From NCBI RefSeq assembly GCF_002368295.1, contig NZ_AP018248.1:1150477-1214476 (forward strand): 64,000 bases of DNA, read 5' to 3'. Source of the stretch: Tolypothrix tenuis PCC 7101 (GTDB taxonomy: Bacteria; Cyanobacteriota; Cyanobacteriia; Cyanobacteriales; Nostocaceae). The notes below the pieces were generated by a model. It ran no database searches. It had not been told where the DNA came from and saw only the letters and a list, made by a program, of their open reading frames with translations. Shown here one piece after another: positions 56,227 through 64,000 of the stretch. Position 1 is the stretch's first letter; each line of letters opens with the position of its first letter. The position numbers and the translations under genes were made by a program.

Positions 56227-57019
56227 TTATTTGTATTATTTAAGTAGTGAGAAGTTAGGAATTGAGCATCAAATGGTGAATTTGTTTTCAGTTGATCCAT
56301 CTGCTGTCAAGATATATGGAGTTGGCTTGTGTAATCTAACCCCACGGCTAGGAGTTAAACAGACTCTCTAACAGCCTCAGAAAGTCTTACAGTAGCCCTC
56401 ACCCTTTGCACTACGGAAAATACTTGGGTGCCTACTAATGCAGTTCTGCTTCAATAATCAGGGCGGGTTAAATTTGTTAAAAAATTCTCTGTTCTGGGAA
56501 ATACGTTTAATCAGGGTGTCACTTCAAGTTGGCGAAGTATTAGCTAGCAATCTTTGGCTTTATATACTCTAAACATTTAAAAAATTGTTCAATTAATCAC
56601 TTATGTTTTGAGCGATTGCAGTAGTTGAAAGTAGTATTTTGCCAGCTTGAAGTTACATTCCGCCCTTCAAACTGGTTTAGAAGGACAATTTTACTTAAAT
56701 CATCAGGGATAAATTAAATTTGCGAGCAAATCTAGGGTTAAGAAATAGGCCTAGTACAGAGGGTGCATAAATCAACAGCTCATTCAAAATGGTGTCAAAG
56801 CCTGGAATACAATTCTTTTGACTTTTGTACAAACGTGATTAATCGCGTCTGTGTGACTTAGGAGGATAAGAAAAGCAACGAATTAGAGTAAACATGACAA
56901 TAGGCGAGCAAATGCACCTATATGGGAATTAACAGGTGCACAGCCTAGATTAATTACTGACTATTGGCTGTTCAATCTTGCCCTTTTTGCTCTCAGCTAA
57001 TATCTGCAATTCATGACAT
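56227..57019. other. Intergenic region (793 bp) with a REP-like palindrome
   Basis: There is no gene. It contains AAACGTGATTAATCGCGTCT at 56831-56850, a variant of the palindrome after chlI. Confidence 0.55.
56831..56850. repeat. REP-like palindrome copy 2
   Basis: AAACGTGATTAATCGCGTCT differs from the 21494 copy at its left arm only, so the stem is imperfect. Confidence 0.65.
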
Positions 57020-57715
57020 TTATTTAGCAAGCCCATGTTCTAAGGCAAACCGAACTAACTCTGTACGGCTGTTGGTACCAGTTTTACTAAATAAACGGCT
57101 AACATACTTTTCCACATTCCGCACACTAGTCTCTAAACGACGGGCGATTTCTTTATTCATCAGCCCTTCAGCCACCAAATTGAGAACACTTTGTTCTCTG
57201 GGAGTTAGATCGATTTTAAAAGGTGCTGGTGATTGAGAAATAGCGTTTCTTTGGGTTAATAACGCCTTAATTTGAGCAATCTGATGCGCTAGTTCCGCAA
57301 TATCAGGAGTTTCCGTTTCTTCTCCTGTTGCTGGAGTCTTAGCAATGCGCCGGGCAAGCAAATTTTCTACAATGGCAATTAACTCATCTGGATCGAAAGG
57401 CTTGGGTAAGTAAGCATCAACACCAGCTTGGTAACCTTGGATGCGATCGCCTGTCATTCCCTTAGCAGTTAAAAATACTACAGGCAGTGCTTGAAAACGG
57501 GGATCTTCTCGCAGTTGTTTTAAAAACTGATACCCGTCCACCTGCGGCATCATGATATCCGAAATCACTAAGTCAGGTGTATTTTGTTGCATCAATTCCC
57601 ATCCCTCACGGGCGTTACTGGCAACTTGAACGCTGAAACCGCTTTCTTGTAAATAATCTTTTACGGCTTCCCGCAATCCTGGTTCATCATCTACCAGTAA
57701 CAATTGTGCTGACAT
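57020..57715 (-). CDS. NarL/LuxR-family response regulator (Rre1/Ycf29-like)
   Basis: This 231-residue regulator has a receiver domain (1-120) with D10/D11, phosphoacceptor D53 (VISDIMMPQ) and K105-type KPF. The LuxR helix-turn-helix (about 165-230) has LTPREQSVLNLVAEGLMNKEIA and RNVEKYVSRLFSKTG. The receiver start QLLLVDDEPGLREAVKDYL resembles Rre1 (Synechocystis Slr1783/Ycf29), which responds to heat and salt. No histidine kinase is adjacent. It starts at an ATG. Confidence 0.9.
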   Translation of the reverse strand: MSAQLLLVDDEPGLREAVKDYLQESGFSVQVASNAREGWELMQQNTPDLVISDIMMPQVDGYQFLKQLREDPRFQALPVVFLTAKGMTGDRIQGYQAGVDAYLPKPFDPDELIAIVENLLARRIAKTPATGEETETPDIAELAHQIAQIKALLTQRNAISQSPAPFKIDLTPREQSVLNLVAEGLMNKEIARRLETSVRNVEKYVSRLFSKTGTNSRTELVRFALEHGLAK

Positions 57716-57774
57716 TGAAAATTTCCTTGATTATACCTTTTTCCAATTTAGCGAAAGTTGGCAGAGATTGGATA

Positions 57775-57910
57775 GTGGGGAGGAAATTAGGGAATGGGGG
57801 CTGGGGACTAGGTAATGGGTAATGGGTAATGGGTAATGGGAGATGAGGGGACAAGGGGAAATAACAAACACCAATTACCCATTACCAAATGACAAATGAC
57901 CAATGACAAA
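57775..57910. repeat. Heptamer repeats (GGTAATG and TGACAAA types)
   Basis: GGGTAATG copies at about 57811-57840 are followed by CCAATTACCCATTACC and CAAATGAC/CAATGAC units to 57910. STRR-like, between two minus-strand genes. Confidence 0.85.
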
Positions 57911-57913
57911 CAC

Positions 57914-58882
57914 CTATAACCATTCAATGATTTGGGCTTTTTCTGGTAATTTGGCTTCGCTTTGACCAGAGTAGCGGGCTTTGGCGGTAAATAAACCGAT
58001 GGGGGTACTTAAAAAGTCTACAAGGGTGGCTTTGCCTGCGATCGCCTGCAAAATATTTTTGGGTATTTCTTTCAATAACCAGCGGATTAAGCGATAAATA
58101 TAGTCTTTGGGTTTTAGCCCTGGCATTAACTTGACACCGTACAATTCATGTAAGTAGCGATTGGAGCGTCCGTAGCGTCGCCATTGGCTTTGTAGCTCTT
58201 TGAAGGTGCTGCGGTGGCGATGCTTCACTATCGCACCTGGAGCAAATTTTAAATCACCGATTTTGGCTAAGAGAATCCGCCAACAAATATCTGCATCGCC
58301 GCCTGTAGTGAGGTAAGGACGAAATAAACCGACTTTTTCTAAGACGATGCGACGAATGGCTAAATTAGCTGTTTGACCGTAAGCACAGAAGGGATGAGCA
58401 AGTGTGTGCTTTTGTGATAGAGTATCTTGCTGATCGGCGTGTTGTTCTAAAATATTTTTACTTGGCAATGCGGCAATTTCACCGACCACAATCACTATAT
58501 TTTGGTCGCTAAAAGGTTGAATTAATAATTCTAGCCACTGTGGTTGCGGGCGACAATCGGCATCAGTAAAGGCGATAATTTCGCCTGTAGCGGCTCTAAT
58601 TCCCGTATTACGAGCTGCATAGGAGCTTTGAATTTGATTTTCGCTTAAAGGGCGAATTGTGAGGGGAGAAAGCTCTGCGGCTGTATTTAAATAAGTGAGA
58701 GTGCGATCGCTACTATTATTATCTACCAACAAATACTCTACCCGGTCTTGAGGGTATGTTTGCGCTAATAAACAAGAGATTAAATCTGGTAAATCTGTCT
58801 CACCATTATAAATAGGAACAACCACCGACACCTGAGGCCAAAAGCTGTGGGCAGTGGTTGCATCAACTGATGAATTATTCAT
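57914..58882 (-). CDS. Family 2 glycosyltransferase
   Basis: This 322-residue GT-A fold glycosyltransferase has VSVVVPIYNGETDLPDLISC (about 18-37), YLLVDNNSSDRTLTYL and the metal-binding FTDADCRPQPQW (about 105-116). AFCAYGQTANLAIRR and GGDADICWRILLA follow, acceptor-side motifs of the family. The last part is basic and helical, with no clear membrane segment. It starts at an ATG and probably transfers a sugar for cell-surface polysaccharide or glycolipid. Confidence 0.9.
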   Translation of the reverse strand: MNNSSVDATTAHSFWPQVSVVVPIYNGETDLPDLISCLLAQTYPQDRVEYLLVDNNSSDRTLTYLNTAAELSPLTIRPLSENQIQSSYAARNTGIRAATGEIIAFTDADCRPQPQWLELLIQPFSDQNIVIVVGEIAALPSKNILEQHADQQDTLSQKHTLAHPFCAYGQTANLAIRRIVLEKVGLFRPYLTTGGDADICWRILLAKIGDLKFAPGAIVKHRHRSTFKELQSQWRRYGRSNRYLHELYGVKLMPGLKPKDYIYRLIRWLLKEIPKNILQAIAGKATLVDFLSTPIGLFTAKARYSGQSEAKLPEKAQIIEWL

Positions 58883-58978
58883 AAAAATAAAATTTTGGAG
58901 ATGGGATTAATTAGATTCCTAAATTAGTATTCCCATTCCAAAATTCTAAAATCAGTAATAGTAGCTTGAGATTGAAAA

Positions 58979-60316
58979 CTAAAATTTCAAGTCGTTAGCA
59001 CGGCTGCTCATTGCACCAGAAGGTTGACTTGCAGGAGGTTGAGCAAAGTTAGTATTAGAGAGAGCCGCAATCGCCTTAGCATATTGTGGATCGCTTGGTG
59101 TACCGAGTAAATCGGGATTAGATGCTAATTGACGTTCCTGTGCTTCTGTCAAATCCAGCTTGATATCTGGTGCGATTCCTTTATGGTTAATATCTGTTCC
59201 CTTAGGAGTGTAATAGTGAGCAATAGTTACTGCCAAACCAGAACCATCGGTGAGTTCGTGAACTGACTGTACTAAAGCTTTACCAAAGGTTTGACTACCA
59301 ACTACCACGGCTCGCTTATTATCTTTCAGTGCGCCTGTGAGGATCTCGCTAGCACTAGCTGAATTACCGTCTACCAATACAGCTAAGGGCAGATTTGTGA
59401 TGGCAGTACGATTAGCTTTAGTATCCTCTGTGCCACCTACACGATCTACTGTGCGGACAATTCCACCGTTATCCAGCCACATCCGCGCAATTTCAATGCT
59501 GGCTTGCAATAAACCGCCAGGATTACCCCGCAAATCTAAAACATAAGCATTAACTTGCTTACTATTTAAATCGCGAATAGCGCGCCGCATTTGATCCGCA
59601 GCATGGGAACTAAATTCTCGTAAGCGAATATAACCAACGCGACGGTTACCTTCTTGTTTGACGGTATAACGTACTGTTGGTACTTCAATAGTCGCTCGGG
59701 TTAGCTTTAAATCAAAAGCACTTTGCCCTGTACGTCCTAACCGCAAAGTTAAAATAGTACCAGCTTTGCCACGAATTAGCTTGGACGCATCATCCACTTT
59801 CATTTGCTGAGTGGGTTTGCCATTAATAGCTAAAATTTCATCGCCGGCTTTAATACCTGCTTTCAGCGCTGGGGAATTTTCTATAGCTTCTACAACAGTC
59901 AGCCGCTTGGTTTTTTCGTTCAATTCCATGCGAATGCCAATCCCCGAGACTTCCCCAGAGGTTTGGCTGGTTAGCGCTTCATATTGTTTGGGATCCATAA
60001 AGCGAGTGTATGGATCTCCCAAGGTTTGCAAAGCTTCACGAATTGCAACGTATGCTTCTTCACGAGAAGAATAGTTTTTATTTAAAAGGCTCTGTCTAGT
60101 AGCTTGCCAATCTTGTTGATTAAATTTACCATCAACATACTCACGATTTACCAATTGCCATACTTGGTCTACTAAGGCTTTCGGGCTATCTTGGAGCGCA
60201 GCACGAACGCAGCGTGTCCAAGCAGGGCCAAATACGGATACAGTGGCAGTCGTGGCGATCGCTCCACCAATCAAGGCTACTTGGAGCGGCGAGTAACGTT
60301 TCGCAGATTGGTTCAT
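58979..60316 (-). CDS. C-terminal processing protease (CtpA/CtpB type, S41A)
   Basis: This 445-residue periplasmic or lumenal serine protease has an N-terminal anchor or signal (ALIGGAIATTATVSVFGPAW, about 14-33), a PDZ domain (about 115-200, GEVSGIGIRM) and the S41 core. The catalytic Ser is S321 in DGNSASASEILTGALKDN and the Lys K346 in QTFGKALVQ. CtpA matures the D1 protein; the three cyanobacterial paralogues (A, B, C) cannot be separated safely by eye, so no symbol is given. It starts at an ATG. Confidence 0.93.
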   Translation of the reverse strand: MNQSAKRYSPLQVALIGGAIATTATVSVFGPAWTRCVRAALQDSPKALVDQVWQLVNREYVDGKFNQQDWQATRQSLLNKNYSSREEAYVAIREALQTLGDPYTRFMDPKQYEALTSQTSGEVSGIGIRMELNEKTKRLTVVEAIENSPALKAGIKAGDEILAINGKPTQQMKVDDASKLIRGKAGTILTLRLGRTGQSAFDLKLTRATIEVPTVRYTVKQEGNRRVGYIRLREFSSHAADQMRRAIRDLNSKQVNAYVLDLRGNPGGLLQASIEIARMWLDNGGIVRTVDRVGGTEDTKANRTAITNLPLAVLVDGNSASASEILTGALKDNKRAVVVGSQTFGKALVQSVHELTDGSGLAVTIAHYYTPKGTDINHKGIAPDIKLDLTEAQERQLASNPDLLGTPSDPQYAKAIAALSNTNFAQPPASQPSGAMSSRANDLKF

Positions 60317-60628
60317 GTATATTAGCTGGAATAATTGTGTTGTTGACAGTTTAGCAATCAGGATTTCCAGAATTTTTTAAGTTTTTATACTCAAAGTTCA
60401 GCTATCCTTTCTTCATCATTTCTTCTTAAAAGAATGATAAAAATATAGCTTAACTTTATTAATAATCATTTCTCCGTTGGCTAGCTTTCTCCGGAATATC
60501 ATCTGGGAGTTATGACACTGTAATCTGCATCAACTTTACACCCTTGATTACTTTTATAAGATAGCACCTTGCTAACTTAGTTGCAGGTATTTTAAACATC
60601 CGCTAACCAAGCTTTTCGTAACTGCGTC
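60317..60628. other. Divergent intergenic, no gene seen
   Basis: This AT-rich 312-bp spacer presumably holds promoters for the Ctp and YdcF genes. Confidence 0.45.
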
Positions 60629-61336
60629 ATGAAACGTAATGGTTCCATCAAATCACAAATTTCCCACGAGAAAAAAGATAAGAAACTGTGGCGATTGATA
60701 CGAAAAGTCGCTTGTGGTACGTGCTTTGTCCTGGGTACTTGGCTGATTTGTACCACTATAACCCTAGTTTCTGCATCTTCACAGTCTGTAGATGCCCTTT
60801 TTGTGCTTGGTGGCAGCATTCAGCGAGAAATATACGTAGCTCGAGAGGCAAAAAGGTACCCGAATATGCCAATTTTGATTTCTCATGGTTCCCTAGAGCC
60901 TTGTATATGGCTCTTATTCCAGAGAGAAGGTACGGAGTTGCAAAACGTTTGGTTAGAGGATTGTGCAAATTCTACCTGGGAAAATTTTTATTATGGGATT
61001 CCGATTCTGCAGCGATGGAAAGTACATAAGGTAAAGTTAATTACATCATCTACTCATTTACCGAGGGCGCAATGGATGGCGCAAATTCTCTTAGGAGCCA
61101 ATGGTATTTGGGTAGAGCCAGATATTATTCAAGAGCAAGGTATCCCTGGTAATCGTGAGTCTTGGCAGAAAACTGCATTAGATGTCACCCGTAGTTTGTT
61201 ATGGGCGGGTTTCAGCCAAATTATTCAACCCCAATGTTCAAAGGTGAAAAGATTGGCTGAGGTGGATATGCAAGCTTGGGAGAGTCGAGGGTTTAGATGT
61301 GAGCATCAGGGGATGTTGGGGAGATCAGGGAGGTGA
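60629..61336 (+). CDS. YdcF/ElyC-family (DUF218) membrane-linked protein
   Basis: This 235-residue protein has an N-terminal membrane helix (CGTCFVLGTWLICTTITLVSA, about 29-49). The DUF218 domain follows: VDALFVLGGSIQREIYVAREA, ANSTWENFYYGIPILQRW and KLITSSTHLPRAQWMAQIL. Members act in envelope polysaccharide or vancomycin-resistance-like pathways. The last 15 or so residues run into a G-rich repeat and may be an extended end. It starts at an ATG. The EACC1-like gene follows on the same strand. Confidence 0.85.
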   Translation: MKRNGSIKSQISHEKKDKKLWRLIRKVACGTCFVLGTWLICTTITLVSASSQSVDALFVLGGSIQREIYVAREAKRYPNMPILISHGSLEPCIWLLFQREGTELQNVWLEDCANSTWENFYYGIPILQRWKVHKVKLITSSTHLPRAQWMAQILLGANGIWVEPDIIQEQGIPGNRESWQKTALDVTRSLLWAGFSQIIQPQCSKVKRLAEVDMQAWESRGFRCEHQGMLGRSGR

Positions 61337-61508
61337 AGGGCAAAAGGGGAAGGGAAAAAGGGGCAAGAAAAAACCTTTAACCCTTACCCTTTTACCCAAA
61401 CGAAATTCAAAGTTGAAAATCCTTAACCGAGCAGTATTAGGAGATGAGGGTGTATTTCTCAAAGAGGCAGACATTAAAATAACGCTGGGAAGAATTGCAA
61501 GTAAGTTT

Positions 61509-61835
61509 ATGGCAGATATTCAAGTAGCAATTGAGGGTGAGGATGCGATCGCAGCAACGGAGGAGTTGTTGGCAATTCCTGGTATATCTGGTGACTATAC
61601 GGTAAATACAGAAGCACCGGAACGAGAAACAGTAGTTGCAACGGTGGCGACTATCGTGGGGATTGTTGGGGGTGCGATCCCAATTGCTGAACAAATCCGC
61701 AAGTGGTATCAGGAGTATCAAGGGAAACAATCTGGTAAAAGAATTGAAAAGGTGTTGATTGTGGGGCGCAATGGTAGGCGGTTGTTGTTGAAGAATCCGA
61801 CTTTGGAGGAGATTCGGCAAATTTTGGAACCGTAA
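61509..61835 (+). CDS. EACC1-like effector-associated protein
   Basis: This 108-residue protein starts at the ATG at 61509 (MADIQVAIEGEDAIAATEEL). ORFs opening further upstream read through G-rich repeats and are unlikely. The middle ATVATIVGIVGGAIPIAEQIRKW and the end KVLIVGRNGRRLLLKNPTLEEIRQIL fit my recollection of the EACC1 family (effector-associated constant component). EACC1 genes typically stand before a caspase, CHAT or other effector gene, and here a CHAT-NTPase-TPR gene follows 120 bp downstream. Confidence 0.78.
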   Translation: MADIQVAIEGEDAIAATEELLAIPGISGDYTVNTEAPERETVVATVATIVGIVGGAIPIAEQIRKWYQEYQGKQSGKRIEKVLIVGRNGRRLLLKNPTLEEIRQILEP

Positions 61836-61868
61836 AGGTGGGATGAATCGTAAAGACGCGATGGGTTA

Positions 61869-61888
61869 AGACGCGATGAATCGCGTCT
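61869..61888. repeat. REP-like palindrome copy 3
   Basis: AGACGCGATGAATCGCGTCT is nearly identical to the palindrome after chlI (21494-21513). It lies between the EACC1-like and CHAT genes. Confidence 0.75.
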
Positions 61889-61956
61889 CTACAAATATGG
61901 GACGGGATTGGGGGTGATAGACTTGGGGATAATACTGGGTTGTTGGGATTGGGAAT

Positions 61957-64000
61957 GTGCAAATTATCCACATTGAGCTAAAGTACATTGCGGGTGATTA
62001 CGTAGAGTTACGGTATTTTGTTGATAATCCAAATTTGAAGCGGAGGAAGGGCGGATTTTAGCAGCGACGGCGCGACAACCTTTAGCTTTGACAGTGGAAG
62101 AAAGCGGCTGTTTGTCGGAGTTGGGTTATTTAGTTGATAGTTACGACCAAAATTATTTTGATGTTTTACACCTGACTGGTCATGCTACTTTACAAGCTGG
62201 GCAACCGCGCTTTGTTACAGAAACCCTCACAGGTGAAGCTTACTATGCCAGTGCAGCAGATATCGCCCAAGAATTACAATTTCGACTGCCTAAACTGATT
62301 TTCCTCTCTGGTTGTCGCACTGGGCAAGCTGGTAATGGCGGTGATGTACCTTCAATGGCGGAAGAATTGCTGCAAGCTGGTGCGAAGGCGGTTTTGGGTT
62401 GGGGACAAAAGGTTTTAGATCCAGAAGCGACGGCTGCGGCGGCTGCATTGTATCAGGAATTAGCGGCGGGGAAGCAAATTGTCGAGGCTGTTGCTAGTAC
62501 TTACCAAGCATTAATTAAGAATCAAGCGCGGGATTGGCATTTGTTGCGGCTGTATGCAGCAGGTGATTTACCCGGTGCATTAGTCACACCCTTGCGGACT
62601 CGTGGACGAAAACCAGCACCAGCGCCTTCTGTGACTACCCAGTTTTTAGATCCGGCGGGTAAGGTGAAAGTCCCGACGCGAGAAAGTTTTGTTGGTCGTC
62701 GCCGTCAGTTGCAAAATTGTTTAAGGGTATTGACGCAATCAAGCAATGAAATTGGGGTGTTGATTCATGGGATGGGCGGTTTGGGTAAAAGTAGTTTAGC
62801 AGCTAGGCTATGCGACAGACTACCGACTTTTGAGCGTGTTGTTTGGGTGGAGAGAATTGATGAAGGTAATTTGGTGAGTCGGTTGGCGGAAAACTTGGAT
62901 GATAACGAACAACGCAAAAGCTTACAAAATTACGAAGAAGAATTGAAATTTCGCTTGCGGCGAGTTTTGCAGCAATTGCATGAGGTTGGGAAGTCGTTTT
63001 TGTTGGTGCTGGATGACTTTGAGGTGAATTTAGCACCCCGCAATGAAGGTTATGTGTTGCAAGCGGAAGCAGCCGAGGTGTTGAAGGCTTTAGTTTGGGC
63101 GATTAGAGAAAATTACACGTCCCACCGCATCATTATTACTTGCCGTTACGATTTTGAATTTAGTCTGTTGCAGTATTTCTACAAGCAGCCGTTGGATGCA
63201 CTGCAAGGCGCAGATTTGCGAAAAAAGTTTAATCGCCTCACTGCTTTTGGTGATAAATCTCAGGTTGATGAGGCGTTGAAGTTACAGGCGCAGAGGTTGG
63301 CGGATGGGAATCCGCGCTTGTTGGAATGGTTGGATAAGATTCTGCAAAATAAAACTGTTGATCAAGCAGCAATTTTGCAGAGGTTAGCAGCAGATCCGGT
63401 GGAGTTGCGAGAGCAAGTTTTGGCTGAGGCGCTGCTGCAACAGATGGATGAAACTATGCGGGAGATGTTGTCACGGGGTTTGGTATTTGAGTTACCAGTA
63501 CCAAGAGAAGCATTAGCCGCAGTTTGTGAGAATATCCCTAGTTTGGAAGATTATATTAATCGGGCTGTGGCGTTGGGGTTGTTGGAAGTAAGCCATGATG
63601 AGGCGTTGCGAGTGCCGCGTATTTTGCCTGTGTTAGCGGGAGATGGGGAAGTTTTGTATAAGCAAGGGGCTGAGGTTTTGTATCGCCTGTGGTGGGAACA
63701 AGCGGAAACTTCAACTGAGGAACGAGCGTTAGAAATTCATCAGCTAGCATACAAAGGCAAAGCAGAGAAAATTGCTGTAGATGTTACAACTGCACTTGCA
63801 AGAACATGGATTAATCTCAGCCGATTTCGCCAAGCAGTTAACATTTGCCAGGTTACTTTAAAAATTACCGATAACTATCATATTTTTCATCAGCTAGCCC
63901 GTTCTGAAAAAGAACTTGGTGACATCGAATCAGCACTCAAAGACTATGAAAAGGCTCGAAGTCTTTGTCCTGTTGAAGATGAAAAAACTAAGGCAGCAAT
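61957..64000 (+). pseudogene. CHAT-NTPase-TPR protein, broken by an internal deletion or frameshift, runs off the right edge
   Basis: The N-terminus starts at a GTG (61957) as VQIIHIELKYIAGDYVELRYF and hits a stop at 62059. From 62037 a second frame is open to the window end without a stop (about 654 codons). It begins EAEEGRILAATARQPLALTVEES, a sequence normally found far inside the CHAT domain. The catalytic His (HLTGHATLQ) and Cys (LSGCRTGQ) are kept. An NB-ARC/STAND NTPase follows, with Walker A HGMGGLGKSS near 62769 and Walker B LLVLDDFE near 63004, then IITCRYDF. TPR-like helices start near 63770. An upstream segment of about 150 codons appears lost. Confidence 0.75.

Noticed and set aside
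1..64000. tRNA or rRNA genes
   Set aside because: I looked for T-arm signatures (GGTTCRAATCC) and cloverleaf ends in the gaps by eye and found none. A tRNAscan-SE run would settle it.

Overview
The window is chromosomal DNA of a filamentous, heterocyst-type cyanobacterium (order Nostocales). The evidence is abundant HIP1 octamers (GCGATCGC), heptameric short tandem repeats between genes, chlI and ndhM, a Tab2-type photosystem translation factor, and an NtcA protein that reads essentially like the Anabaena/Nostoc sequence. The order hisB-fabI / ntcA-DUF3084-YqgF-like also matches what I recall of Anabaena. I saw no rRNA, tRNA, CRISPR array, prophage or intact insertion sequence. The species cannot be fixed from this sequence.

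Layout. Positions 1-24069 are mostly core genes: a cut-off polysaccharide export protein, an ABC ATPase, hisB, fabI, ntcA with its neighbours, pnp, a SNF2 helicase with a SWIM zinc-finger partner, several small conserved proteins, chlI and a zinc-ribbon Ser/Thr kinase. ClpB and glyoxalase I follow. Positions 28590-32241 form a small accessory island with two Uma2 nucleases, a BrnT/BrnA toxin-antitoxin pair whose toxin is frameshifted into its antitoxin, a DUF4258/YgiT-zinc-finger pair and a membrane protein. Then come typA, a kinase remnant, an HD hydrolase, prs, a full-length kinase, bioD, an M20 amidohydrolase, a third Uma2 gene, tab2, a CBS protein with a HEPN-like RNase motif, and a phytochelatin-synthase-like protease.

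Positions 46903-53515 are a signalling cluster: an FHA-PrsW intramembrane protease faces a run of zinc-ribbon PP2C phosphatase, CHAT-FHA caspase-like protease and an unknown 212-residue protein. Two FHA domains (phosphothreonine readers) are fused to two different proteases next to a phosphatase. This suggests phosphorylation-gated proteolysis, with the window's kinases as possible writers. The right part holds ndhM, an Rre1-like response regulator, a GT2 glycosyltransferase, a CtpA-type protease and a YdcF protein.

The window ends in a conflict-type module: an EACC1-like adaptor (61509-61835) directly before a CHAT-NTPase-TPR gene. The CHAT gene appears to have lost about 150 codons of its N-terminal half plus the reading frame, although the His and Cys of the protease core remain. 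An isolated gene resembling the trypsin-co-occurring domain family lies at 16223-16591.

Intergenic DNA carries cyanobacterial repeats: a roughly 192-bp MITE-like element with terminal inverted repeats and a direct flanking repeat (24199-24409), a decayed and internally duplicated second copy (about 42098-42290), a dispersed REP-like palindrome in three places, and many heptamer tandem repeats.
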